Source: Spirochaetaceae bacterium
Lineage (GTDB): Bacteria > Spirochaetota > Spirochaetia > Treponematales > Breznakiellaceae
Direction of reading: 5' to 3'
DNA length: 6,634 bases
NCBI GenBank assembly: GCA_031258615.1
Contig: JAIRMP010000099.1
Coordinates: 1-6,634, forward strand
Every line of letters begins with the position of its first letter. The stretch's first letter is position 1. A program made the translations under genes and the position numbers. Below the pieces are notes generated by a model that did no database searches, was not told the origin of the DNA, and saw only the letters and a program-made list of their open reading frames with translations. Positions 1-5,885 of the stretch are shown here, in pieces.

Positions 1-65
1 CCGAATTCGGCCCCATAATTGCCTGTAGGCCTGCGGTCTATCGTTATGGTTGCCATACCTTTCAT
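1..65 (-). CDS. Partial minus-strand gene running off the left edge, unknown product
   Basis: An open frame begins at the ATG at 65 (a second in-frame ATG is at 56) and stays open to the window edge: MKGMATITIDRRP, then TGNYGAEFG. A near-consensus promoter lies directly upstream, which would place the transcription start only a few bases before this ATG, so the mRNA would be almost leaderless. A competing start is the in-frame TTG at 122, preceded nine bases upstream by a strong AGGAGG (129-134) and with a stop codon just before it. That start would put the promoter inside the coding region. The AT-rich character of 66-130 favours the shorter form. Only about 21 codons are visible and no family is recognisable. 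It could also be chance, because so little of the frame is in view. Confidence 0.42.
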   Translation of the reverse strand, partial: MKGMATITIDRRPTGNYGAEF

Positions 66-74
66 TGTTCGTTT

Positions 75-103
75 AGTATAGACAACATTAAAAAAACTGT
101 CAA
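75..103 (-). promoter_or_regulatory. Near-consensus sigma70-type promoter
   Basis: Read on the minus strand, TTGACA (98-103) is followed by a 17-base T-rich spacer and TATACT (75-80). That is 11 of 12 consensus positions at ideal spacing. A second TTGACA lies 12 bases further upstream (110-115). The promoter points at the partial gene at the left edge. It is the best promoter match in the window, although the alternative TTG start of that gene would place it inside the coding region. Confidence 0.6.
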
Positions 104-144
104 GAAGAATGTCAAGGCGCAATTAAAATGTCCTCCTCTTGACA

Positions 145-303
145 TCATGCGGCATTGTTGCGGATATTGGGGAGATGCCGGAGCATTACGATGATGTACT
201 GGAGCCGGAGATCCGCCCGAATACAGGAGGCGGGGAATCGCAAGCGTCTTACAGCCGCGTTCAGCCGGGTTTTACTTTCCAAAAACAAAGGCTTAAATCT
301 TTT
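145..303. other. Intergenic stretch with no convincing gene
   Basis: Frames are open on both strands here, but none has a ribosome binding site, and all of them run on into the palindromic repeat at 304, which accounts for the second half of their translations. The plus frame from 145 to about 300 has a fairly protein-like acidic composition (for example GEMPEHYDDVLEPE), so a decayed gene fragment is possible. I cannot assign it to any family. Confidence 0.4.
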
Positions 304-371
304 GGAGTTTGCGGTAAGCCAGCCGCTAGGCTGGCGGCGCAAACTCCGGAGACAACCGCGCAGCGGTTGTC
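304..371 (+). repeat. Two-hairpin palindromic repeat, left copy
   Basis: The first part is bounded by GGAGTTTGCG (304-313) and its exact complement CGCAAACTCC (338-347). Inside lies a second inverted repeat, GCCAGCC (318-324) and GGCTGGC (329-335), around a GCTA loop. Three bases further on, GACAACCGC (351-359) and GCGGTTGTC (363-371) form a perfect 9-bp hairpin with a GCA loop. The same architecture recurs at 6305-6373 in the same orientation: identical outer arms, different but still self-complementary inner arms, and a second hairpin differing by one compensated pair. Two copies in 6.6 kb suggest a dispersed REP- or MITE-like family. The orientation given is nominal because the element is largely palindromic. 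Confidence 0.85.
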
Positions 372-395
372 CAGCCGCAGGCTTGCACGCTGAGT

Positions 396-440
396 GTGAA
401 AGAGGCCAGCCTGCGCCGTAGGCAGGCAGGCGGGTTTCAC
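396..440. repeat. 45-base imperfect palindrome downstream of the lipoprotein gene
   Basis: GTGAAA (396-401) pairs with TTTCAC (435-440). Further in, GCC pairs with GGC, and GCCTGC (409-414) pairs with GCAGGC (422-427) around a seven-base loop. The mismatches are one A/A pair and one three-base internal loop. It begins 30 bases past the stop codon of the minus-strand lipoprotein gene and 24 bases from the two-hairpin repeat. It could act as a transcript-end hairpin for that gene, but no T run follows on the minus strand. It may instead be another member of the palindromic repeat family. Confidence 0.6.
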
Positions 441-469
441 TCTTCACTATTAACTCCGCCCGGCGGGGG

Positions 470-1048
470 CTACTCTATCAGCAGTTCTATTTCTTTTGAC
501 GCGCCCATGTAGCGATCGCTGCCCGGGAAGACGATGTTGACAAGGTAGCTGCCTTTGGCGGCGGGCGGGGCCGCAAGCGGGACGCCGCTGTCCCTGTCAA
601 AGTAATAGAATTCGAGCGGAGGCCCTTCAGCCGGTTCGGTGACGGCTACAGCCGCCTTGGGGCTGCCGTCGTAAGATGAGCGCTGAACCGGATCGGCGAC
701 GATCGAGATGAAGGCCTTTTGGATGTTGTATTCTATTTTGACGGGCTTTCCCTGTTTATAGCCGTTTCCCGCCGGGCGCTCTATTCTGACATAGTACGTG
801 CCTATGCTTTCCGGCGCGGCGCTATCGCCGTTCACCCCCCGTTCAAAGTCGGCTTCCGAAACAAAGTACGTGATTACAGGGCGCGGCGCGTCCTCCGCAG
901 CCGTCGTAACCTCCACCGGCTGCGCCTGTCCGTTGTACTGGCTGTGTTGGTATGTCGCGGATGTGATTATAGGCGCTTCTTTCTCCCTTTGGCAGGAAAA
1001 AACCAGCGGAACCGCAATGAAAAATATAATTGGCAAACGTTTTACCAT
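470..1048 (-). CDS. Predicted lipoprotein with two tandem MBG-like beta domains
   Basis: From the ATG at 1048 the protein has 192 residues. It starts MVKR, then a hydrophobic stretch to about residue 18, then Cys19 in VFSC, a lipoprotein signal of the relaxed spirochaetal kind. The mature protein should be lipid-anchored and exported. I see two similar segments. Residues about 27-108 contain YNGQAQPV, APE, GTYYV and a GNGY ending; residues about 112-192 contain YDGSPK, AAPP, GSYLV and GSDRY. The order Y-[DN]-G ... AP ... G-[ST]-Y-x-V ... Y is that of MBG-type Ig-like beta domains, which are usually adhesive or structural. A GTG at 1084 would add 12 residues before the Lys/Arg of the signal peptide, and neither start has a good ribosome binding site. 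It begins 51 bases after the rlmN stop and is probably co-transcribed with it. The domain call rests on pattern recognition only. Confidence 0.78.
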   Translation of the reverse strand: MVKRLPIIFFIAVPLVFSCQREKEAPIITSATYQHSQYNGQAQPVEVTTAAEDAPRPVITYFVSEADFERGVNGDSAAPESIGTYYVRIERPAGNGYKQGKPVKIEYNIQKAFISIVADPVQRSSYDGSPKAAVAVTEPAEGPPLEFYYFDRDSGVPLAAPPAAKGSYLVNIVFPGSDRYMGASKEIELLIE

Positions 1049-1099
1049 GATCCGATAGTACCGTATTCCGCCGCGTTGCGCCACAGGCAGGGAAGCCGG

Positions 1100-2233
1100 C
1101 TAACCTGACGCCGCCTCCGGCAGTTTGCCGGAGGCGGCGCCGAGCTGGCCGCAGGCGCCGCAGACACCGCGCCCCTTTTCACGGCGGAGGATGGTTTTCA
1201 GGCCAAATCCTTCCAGAGCGGCGCAAAAGCGGTCCAGTTCCGCGGCGGACGGTTCTCTGAGTGGAACGCCTTCAAAGTGAAGTCCGTCCACAGGATTCCA
1301 GGGGATAAGGTTTACCACCACGTCCAGGCCCTCCGCGAAGGCGGCCATAGCGGAGGCGTCATCCCCGCCTAAGTTTATACCGCCCAGCAGGACGGCCTCC
1401 AGGGTTATGCGCCTCCTCCACCGCCTCTGGTGGCGGAGGAGGACATCTTTCAGCCTGGGAAGCGGGTTTGCGGCGCTCACCGGCATGAGCCGCCTGCGAA
1501 GTTCTTCGCGGGCGGTGGTGATAGAGACGGCAAGACGGACGGCGGGTCCTTCAACGGCGAGGCTCTCTATGCCGTCAACAAGGCCGCAGGTAGACACGGT
1601 AACGCGGCGCGGCGACATCGTCCGGCAGAGTACGTCGAGGGAGCGGCGCAGTTCCTGAAGGTTTAGCAGCGGCTCGCCCATGCCCATAAACACGATGTTG
1701 GCAATGTCTGGGTAAAACTTGCGTATGTGGTAAAACTGTTCGGTAATTTCGGCGCTGTCCAGATTCCGTGTAAGGCCCATGAGCCCGGTTTTGCAGAAAA
1801 CGCAGCCCATCGCGCAGCCAAGCTGGGTGGAAAGGCAGGCGGTACGCCGTCCGGCCCCGTCTGTAAGGACCACAGCCTCGACTATGCCGCCTGGTACGCC
1901 AATCCGGAGCTTTGCCGCGCCGGCGCCGTCTTCAAGTTTTTGGGTGAGCGCAGTCTTTCGCAGGCAAAAACGTCCGTCAAGCTCGCGCCTCTGCTCAAGC
2001 GGCAGGTTGTTCATAGCCTCGAACGAATCAACGCCCGAATTTATCCACGAAAAAACCTGCACGGCGCGGTAACGGGGCAGCGGGGCCAGTATGCTTTCCA
2101 ACTCCCGCAGAGGGACGCCGCTAAGTGAGGGTTTTTGTGCCGCCGGACCCGGAGTGGGGGCGCGCGGTATGGACAGCGCAGCGTATGCGGACTGTGCAGT
2201 GAGGGGATGCATCCCGCCGTCAAAACGCGGCAT
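1100..2233 (-). CDS. rlmN: Dual-specificity RNA methyltransferase RlmN (23S rRNA A2503 / tRNA A37 C2-methylation)
   Basis: Radical-SAM enzyme that methylates C2 of A2503 in 23S rRNA, and in many bacteria A37 of some tRNAs, using a methyl-cysteine relay. All hallmarks are visible. The iron-sulphur cluster cysteines are C140, C144 and C147 (CAMGCVFC). GMGEP is at 184-188. WNP is at 312-314. The two relay cysteines are C133 (TACLSTQ) and C361 (ACGQL). The N-terminal accessory domain starts near residue 36 (SLSGVPLRELE), so about 35 residues precede the usual family start. No start codon lies between, leaving ATG at 2233 or 2212; neither has a clear Shine-Dalgarno. The C-terminus is unusual: after ACGQL it ends in GAASGKLPEAASG, encoded by a perfect palindrome. 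The gene lies between the TPR gene and the lipoprotein gene. The function is secure; the start is not. Confidence 0.95.
   Translation of the reverse strand: MPRFDGGMHPLTAQSAYAALSIPRAPTPGPAAQKPSLSGVPLRELESILAPLPRYRAVQVFSWINSGVDSFEAMNNLPLEQRRELDGRFCLRKTALTQKLEDGAGAAKLRIGVPGGIVEAVVLTDGAGRRTACLSTQLGCAMGCVFCKTGLMGLTRNLDSAEITEQFYHIRKFYPDIANIVFMGMGEPLLNLQELRRSLDVLCRTMSPRRVTVSTCGLVDGIESLAVEGPAVRLAVSITTAREELRRRLMPVSAANPLPRLKDVLLRHQRRWRRRITLEAVLLGGINLGGDDASAMAAFAEGLDVVVNLIPWNPVDGLHFEGVPLREPSAAELDRFCAALEGFGLKTILRREKGRGVCGACGQLGAASGKLPEAASG
1109..1139. repeat. Perfect 14-bp hairpin inside the 3' end of rlmN
   Basis: CGCCGCCTCCGGCA (1109-1122) and its exact reverse complement (1126-1139) flank a three-base loop. 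The hairpin ends six bases before the rlmN stop codon and encodes the odd AASG...AASG tail. No T run follows on the minus strand, so it is not a classical intrinsic terminator. It may slow 3'-end decay, or it may be a palindromic element inserted at the gene end. Confidence 0.8.
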
Positions 2234-2282
2234 ACAGCCGAAAGAGGCGGCGGTTTACTGTAAGCTGCTCCCACTTCTTCAT
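2220..2282 (-). CDS. Possible 20-codon leader ORF overlapping the rlmN start
   Basis: ATG at 2282 has GAGG nine bases upstream (2292-2295) and opens a 20-residue basic frame (MKKWEQLTVN, then RRLFRLYAAF). It stops at TGA 2220-2222, between the two candidate rlmN starts (2233 and 2212). A further in-frame ATG at 2297 would extend it by five codons. Since rlmN itself has no good ribosome binding site, translation of this ORF could deliver ribosomes to it by reinitiation. This is inference from layout; the ORF is short enough to be chance. Confidence 0.25.
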   Translation of the reverse strand: MKKWEQLTVNRRLFRLYAAF

Positions 2283-2362
2283 AACGGGAATCCTCATTGA
2301 CCGCGGCGTTGAAGTGAACGCCTCGTCACCCGGCCAACTGTTCAAGCATATACATCACAGCG

Positions 2363-3451
2363 TTACTGCGTATGCCGTCGTTGAAACGCTTTCAGCGTCT
2401 CTATAGCGCGCTCCCCGTCGTTCTTGCGCTTGTAGCAATCGGCCAGCTCCAGGTAGGGGCGTTGATTCTTGTTGTCATGCTGTATCAGCTTGACGAGTAT
2501 ATCTATCGCATCGTCCAGCCGTCCCTGTAGCTTGGCAACCGTCGCGAGGCCCAGCATACCGTACAGGTCAAACTCTATGTCCAGCGCGCGGTTGTAGTAC
2601 TCTACCGCCTTGTCGAACTCGCCCAGGTTGCAGTACGCATCGCCGGCGCGGGTAAGTATCACCCTGTTGCCGGGATCCTGCTGTAGTATACGGTTCCAGT
2701 ACTCGAGGGCGCGGTGCGGCTGGTTGAGTCCCCTGAAACAATCGCCCAGCCCAAACAGCGCGTAAAAGTTTGCCGGCTCGCGCTGAAGCGCTGCGTCGAA
2801 GTACGCGATGCCATCGTCAAACGTTTTTAACTTGCGGTGGCAGTTGCCTATGGAGGTGAGCACGCGGATGTCCACGCAGGCCATGTTGCGGGTTTCAAGC
2901 ATCTTTTCCCAGAAGTACAGCGCGTCCCGGTACTCCTTGAAATCGTAGTGCAGATGGCCCAACCCTATTATCGCGTAGGGATTGTGCGCCTCCATCTCCA
3001 GGACACGCTCGTACTCTTCCTTGGAATTCTTGAAATCACGCAGCTTGCGGTAAGCGTCCGCTATGCGTGTAAGAACCGTAACGTTACGCTCATCGTGCTT
3101 CAGGTACTCCTTCCAGATTTTGATCGCCATTGAGTACTGATTCATCACCTTGTAGCAGTCGGCAAGTCCGAAAAGCGCATAGTTGTTGCCGGGATGATAG
3201 GTAAGGCATCGTTCATAGTATACGACCGCATCATGGTGAGCGCCGCGTTTACGGCAAGAATCCCCCATACCGACAAGAGCATAATTGTTTTCTGTATCAA
3301 TCTCCAGAATTTTCTTGAAGCAGCCCAAGGCCTCGGCTACCCTGTTTTCTTTCAGCATCTGGTAGCCTTCTTTTGACAGTTCCGTAATAGCCTGACCGTA
3401 GGTTAAAACTTGCTCATCCTGTGAGTTTTCAAAAAATCTGATATCACCCAT
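2363..3451 (-). CDS. Cytoplasmic TPR-repeat protein (ten tandem units)
   Basis: 362 residues with no signal peptide or membrane segment. After about 20 residues the whole protein is ten tetratricopeptide units of 34 residues each (about 22-360), with the usual small and aromatic positions, for example NYALFGLADCYK and FYALFGLGDCFR. Such superhelices bind peptides or partner proteins and are not enzymes, so the actual role cannot be read from the sequence. The units alternate. Units 3, 5 and 7 carry YA-hydrophobic-hydrophobic-GL in helix A and a Trp in helix B (IWKE, FWEK, YWNR), and unit 9 shares the helix A pattern. Units 4, 6 and 8 carry [VI]LT[RS]. The protein therefore seems to have grown by duplicating pairs of units. 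The start at 3451 has AAGGAG nine bases upstream (3461-3466). The start overlaps the stop of the preceding gene by eight bases, which suggests translational coupling and a functional link with that small TPR-like protein. Confidence 0.9.
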   Translation of the reverse strand: MGDIRFFENSQDEQVLTYGQAITELSKEGYQMLKENRVAEALGCFKKILEIDTENNYALVGMGDSCRKRGAHHDAVVYYERCLTYHPGNNYALFGLADCYKVMNQYSMAIKIWKEYLKHDERNVTVLTRIADAYRKLRDFKNSKEEYERVLEMEAHNPYAIIGLGHLHYDFKEYRDALYFWEKMLETRNMACVDIRVLTSIGNCHRKLKTFDDGIAYFDAALQREPANFYALFGLGDCFRGLNQPHRALEYWNRILQQDPGNRVILTRAGDAYCNLGEFDKAVEYYNRALDIEFDLYGMLGLATVAKLQGRLDDAIDILVKLIQHDNKNQRPYLELADCYKRKNDGERAIETLKAFQRRHTQ

Positions 3452-3788
3452 TGCTATTATCTCCTTCGTGAATAAGGTTTTTCACCATGAAGGAAAGTTC
3501 CATAATGATCTCGGCGGATTTTTTTTTGTCCGGTGCAATCCAGTACATTCGCAAGGCATCAATTATACGTCCCTTTGAACGGTAATAATCCCCTATTCGT
3601 GATAAACCGTCAGAATAACCGGTCGTTATAAAGATTCTTCGCGCGCTTTCCACATCGCCCTGATTCAACAGCATATTGCCCTTCCTGTTAAGCTGTGTCT
3701 TTTGCCGCGAATCCAGCGGGCGTTTTTCGCAAGATTTAAGAAATATTTCTTCACCTTTAAAACGTTCCAATAATTCTTTGGTATTCAT
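3444..3788 (-). CDS. Small TPR-like protein of unknown function, coupled to the TPR gene
   Basis: 114 residues, charged and predicted helical, no signal peptide. Residues about 33-85 look like one and a half to two degenerate TPR hairpins: G37-x6-G44-x4-A49 and G66DYYRSKG73 followed by A78. I do not recognise a named family. Its stop codon lies inside the first codons of the ten-unit TPR gene (shared bases 3444-3451), so the two proteins are probably made together and may interact. AGGAG (3805-3809) lies 16 bases before the ATG, which is unusually far, across a very AT-rich spacer. There is no alternative in-frame start. The gene follows directly on an intrinsic terminator, so it is probably the first gene of its transcription unit. 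It is visibly richer in A+T than fabD or rlmN. Confidence 0.8.
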   Translation of the reverse strand: MNTKELLERFKGEEIFLKSCEKRPLDSRQKTQLNRKGNMLLNQGDVESARRIFITTGYSDGLSRIGDYYRSKGRIIDALRMYWIAPDKKKSAEIIMELSFMVKNLIHEGDNSNG

Positions 3789-3812
3789 AATATAATATAC
3801 AAAACTCCTGTG

Positions 3813-3841
3813 AAAAAATCACGTTTGCTCAAGACAAACGT
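3813..3841 (-). terminator. Short intrinsic terminator after rsmD
   Basis: On the minus strand, ACGTTTG (3835-3841) and CAAACGT (3821-3827) form a 7-bp stem with a seven-base loop, followed after two bases by TTTTTT (3813-3818). It lies 21 bases past the rsmD stop and before the small TPR-like gene, so it separates the fabD-rsmD unit from the TPR-rlmN-lipoprotein unit. The stem is AT-rich, so read-through is likely. Confidence 0.6.
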
Positions 3842-3862
3842 TAGTTACAAAGGTAATATGCA

Positions 3863-4411
3863 TCAAACTGACACATTTTTTGACTCTGAACGCCAGAAAT
3901 CAACTATCGAGCGGCCATAAGTTCGCCGGTCGCTCAGGGCGAGTCCGTCCACGCCGTCAGCCCAGGAATCTTCGCGGGGACGGTGCATCATCAGGATTCC
4001 TCCGCCTGTCAGCAGCGCGGACGCCGCTATGGAGGCCGCCAATTCGCGCTTGTACCGGTACGGAAACGGAGGATCGCAGAAAATGTAGTCGAAGGTTTGC
4101 CTTGCCTGCCTGACGTACAATTCCACCGCCACGAAGCGGCAGTTTATACGCACAGGCGCTATGGAAACATTTTTTAATAGTATTTCGCATTTTTTTTTAT
4201 CCATTTCGACAGCCTCTACCGGCAATGCCCCCCGCGAGGCCGCTTCCAGAGCGATAATGCCGGAACCGGTAAACAGATCCAAAAAAGACCGCCCGTTTAT
4301 ATCGCCGAGTACGGCAAACACTGACTCCCTCATTCTGTCCATAGCCGGACGGATAGGGCCGGGCGGCGTCCGTACCAGCCTGCCCCGCAAACATCCCCCA
4401 GTTATTCTCAT
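3863..4411 (-). CDS. rsmD: 16S rRNA (guanine966-N2)-methyltransferase RsmD
   Basis: SAM-dependent Rossmann-fold methyltransferase that makes m2G966 in 16S rRNA on the assembling small subunit. At 182 residues it is the usual family length. It opens with the family signature MRITGG-x-LRGR and the following IRP-x-MDRMRES-x-F region (20-32). The SAM-binding motif I is LDLFTGSG (44-51), followed by EAASRGA (56-62) and the acidic E69/D71. The catalytic motif IV is CDPPF (112-116), the DPPY variant typical of this family. The ATG at 4411 lies four bases after the preceding stop, and no clear Shine-Dalgarno is present, consistent with translational coupling to the 148-residue gene. A terminator follows. 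In many bacteria rsmD sits beside coaD; here no coaD is in view. Confidence 0.93.
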   Translation of the reverse strand: MRITGGCLRGRLVRTPPGPIRPAMDRMRESVFAVLGDINGRSFLDLFTGSGIIALEAASRGALPVEAVEMDKKKCEILLKNVSIAPVRINCRFVAVELYVRQARQTFDYIFCDPPFPYRYKRELAASIAASALLTGGGILMMHRPREDSWADGVDGLALSDRRTYGRSIVDFWRSESKNVSV

Positions 4412-4415
4412 TTTA

Positions 4416-4862
4416 TCACATGCCGTCTAACAGAGCCGTCAACTCGTCCGTGCTTACAAGGTGGCTGTCTATAATGTTTCCGCCGGCCATTGCCATCAGC
4501 TCCTTAAGTTGTTTTTGACCGTTTATACAGCGCGCAATAAGTTTGTTGATCGGTTCACTAATAAACGGGTAACTGTCCGTGTTGAAACAAACAGTCCCGT
4601 GCAGCATCTCATTTAACAAGTTAAAAAAACGTTCGTAAGTTTCGTCAAGGTTATGCAGTTGTTGATTTCTGGAAATAAGCTGTTCGTTCAGCGCAAGGTC
4701 GTCCTGTAGCAGAAGCAGTTTGGCCCCTATAAAATCAAGGTCTTCCAGCGTTTTTTTAAGGAATATGTCAGGATCCGCATCAAGGAGCAGCATATCGGAG
4801 ATCGCCCTTATTCTTACATTGAGTATAAATATATTGTCCTCGTAATTCATCTGCCGATACAT
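4416..4862 (-). CDS. Conserved-looking helical protein of unknown function between fabD and rsmD
   Basis: 148 residues from ATG 4862, or 144 from ATG 4850; neither start has a clear ribosome binding site. There is no signal peptide or membrane segment. The sequence is acidic and almost entirely helix-forming. Leucine-rich heptad-like stretches (about residues 34-62, and 72-88 around DETYERFFNLLNEML) suggest a helical bundle or coiled coil. Two cysteines are too far apart to suggest a metal site. I recognise no family. The stop is four bases before rsmD, so the two are almost certainly co-transcribed. The 66-base gap from fabD holds a candidate extended -10 promoter, so the pair may also have its own start. 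Like the small TPR-like gene, it is richer in A+T than fabD. Confidence 0.8.
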   Translation of the reverse strand: MYRQMNYEDNIFILNVRIRAISDMLLLDADPDIFLKKTLEDLDFIGAKLLLLQDDLALNEQLISRNQQLHNLDETYERFFNLLNEMLHGTVCFNTDSYPFISEPINKLIARCINGQKQLKELMAMAGGNIIDSHLVSTDELTALLDGM

Positions 4863-4880
4863 CTGTATAAATTATCGGCA
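4852..4880. promoter_or_regulatory. Inverted repeat spanning the start of the 148-residue gene
   Basis: TGCCGATA (4852-4859) and TATCGGCA (4873-4880) are perfect 8-bp arms around 13 bases. On the minus-strand mRNA the first ATG (4860-4862) falls in the loop and the second ATG (4848-4850) lies just past the stem. The hairpin could therefore affect start choice or transcript stability. Read on the plus strand it is followed by five T residues and resembles a terminator, but no plus-strand gene precedes it. Confidence 0.5.
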
Positions 4881-4882
4881 TT

Positions 4883-4891
4883 TTTATAGCA
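4883..4891 (-). promoter_or_regulatory. Candidate extended -10 element for the 148-residue gene and rsmD
   Basis: On the minus strand, TGC is followed by TATAAA, giving an extended -10 with five of six hexamer matches. No -35 is recognisable at the right distance. Transcription would begin near 4876, inside the inverted repeat over the gene start, giving a 5' leader of about 14-26 bases. Confidence 0.3.
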
Positions 4892-4928
4892 CAGAAACAA
4901 GAGTCTCAGGCAGGGTACAACAGGTTTT

Positions 4929-5885
4929 TTACCAACATATTTTTTCAATATCGACAAGCTTTCCGGCGGGGAAGCAGGGGATAGTTATGCCGGCATCTTT
5001 CCACAGGCCGCTTAACACCTTGCCGGGGCCGGCCTCAACGGCGGCGTCCGGCGCGGTCGAGGCAATGGCACTTTCCTGATCGATCCAGCGGACGGGACTG
5101 CAAATTTGTCTCATGGCCAGGGTTCTTGCTTCGCCGCCGCTTGTAACGCGCTTACCGGTGACGTTGGAAAAGAACGGCACGGCAGGATCGGCGAAGGAAA
5201 CACGGTCAAGGTCGGCGGCAAACTTGTCAGCCGCTTCCGCCATCAACGGGCTGTGAAAAGGTCCCGCAACGGCTAGCCGTATAAAACGCCTTGCGCCTGC
5301 TTCCTTAAAAAAAGTTTCCGCTTTGGACAGGGCTGCGGCGGCGCCTGACACAACTGTCTGTAGCGGGGCGTTAAGGTTGGCCACGTACAGGTCCCGCAGT
5401 CCGGCGGCGGTCCAGTCGTTTACCGCCTTTTCCACTTCGCCGCCGGGGATACCTATCACGGCGGCCATGCCGCCGCCCGACTCACCTAGCGCTGACACCG
5501 CCTCCTGCATCAGTTGACCGCGCCGCACTGTAAGCCGGAGGCTATCCTCAGCCGATATTACCCCGCAGGCGGCAAGCGCCGCGTACTCTCCCAGGCTATG
5601 CCCGGCGCAGGCGGCGGGAAGTATACCGCGCGACTTTAACACGGCGGCGGCGGCCAGATTCACCAGCGTTATCGCGGGCTGGGCAATGCCGCCTCGTTTT
5701 AACGTTTCCCCGTCCGCTTCGGCAAGCAGTTTTCCTGCATCCTGCCCGATCAGCTCCGAGGCAAGCGTAAACAAGTTCCCCGCCTCGCCCGAAACGTCAA
5801 CCAGGTCCAGCCCCATGCCCGTATACTGCGCCCCCTGACCGGGAAACAGGAACACATACTTTTTATCTGTAATACAATCAGCCAT
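4929..5885 (-). CDS. fabD: Malonyl-CoA:acyl carrier protein transacylase FabD
   Basis: Cytoplasmic enzyme that moves malonyl groups from CoA to acyl carrier protein, supplying the elongation substrate for type II fatty acid synthesis. At 318 residues it is the normal length. The oxyanion-loop motif FPGQGAQ is at 14-20. The nucleophile Ser97 sits in GHSLGE (95-100). The substrate arginine is R122 in RRGQLMQEAV. The catalytic His211 is in GPFHSPLM (209-216), and the closing motif EAGPGKVL is at 284-291. All expected catalytic residues are present. The start at 5885 has AAGAGG five bases upstream (5891-5896). It is the first gene of the minus-strand block. The other fab genes and acpP are not in view, so it is either separated from them or they lie elsewhere. 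Confidence 0.96.
   Translation of the reverse strand: MADCITDKKYVFLFPGQGAQYTGMGLDLVDVSGEAGNLFTLASELIGQDAGKLLAEADGETLKRGGIAQPAITLVNLAAAAVLKSRGILPAACAGHSLGEYAALAACGVISAEDSLRLTVRRGQLMQEAVSALGESGGGMAAVIGIPGGEVEKAVNDWTAAGLRDLYVANLNAPLQTVVSGAAAALSKAETFFKEAGARRFIRLAVAGPFHSPLMAEAADKFAADLDRVSFADPAVPFFSNVTGKRVTSGGEARTLAMRQICSPVRWIDQESAIASTAPDAAVEAGPGKVLSGLWKDAGITIPCFPAGKLVDIEKICW

Noticed and set aside
1..10. Perfect 10-base palindrome CCGAATTCGG at the left edge
   Set aside because: It lies within the open frame of the partial gene; a palindrome this short containing an EcoRI site is expected by chance.
139..168. Plus-strand TTGACA (139-144) as a promoter
   Set aside because: The only -10 at usable spacing is GATATT (four of six, 18-base spacer), and no plus-strand gene follows.
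139..393. Plus-strand 84-codon ORF starting at TTG 139
   Set aside because: It has no ribosome binding site, and its second half is translation of the palindromic repeat. The first half could be a decayed fragment but matches nothing I recognise.
145..447. Minus-strand 100-codon ORF across the left palindromic repeats
   Set aside because: It is translated mostly from the inverted repeats, with no start signal and low-complexity Arg-rich content typical of repeat read-through.
1727..2128. Plus-strand 133-codon ORF inside rlmN
   Set aside because: It is antisense to the radical-SAM domain, whose conserved cysteines and GMGEP motif make the minus strand clearly coding.
2305..2322. 6-bp hairpin GGCGTT/AACGCC between the TPR gene and rlmN as a terminator
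   Set aside because: There is no T run on the minus strand and the genes are closely spaced in one direction; probably incidental.
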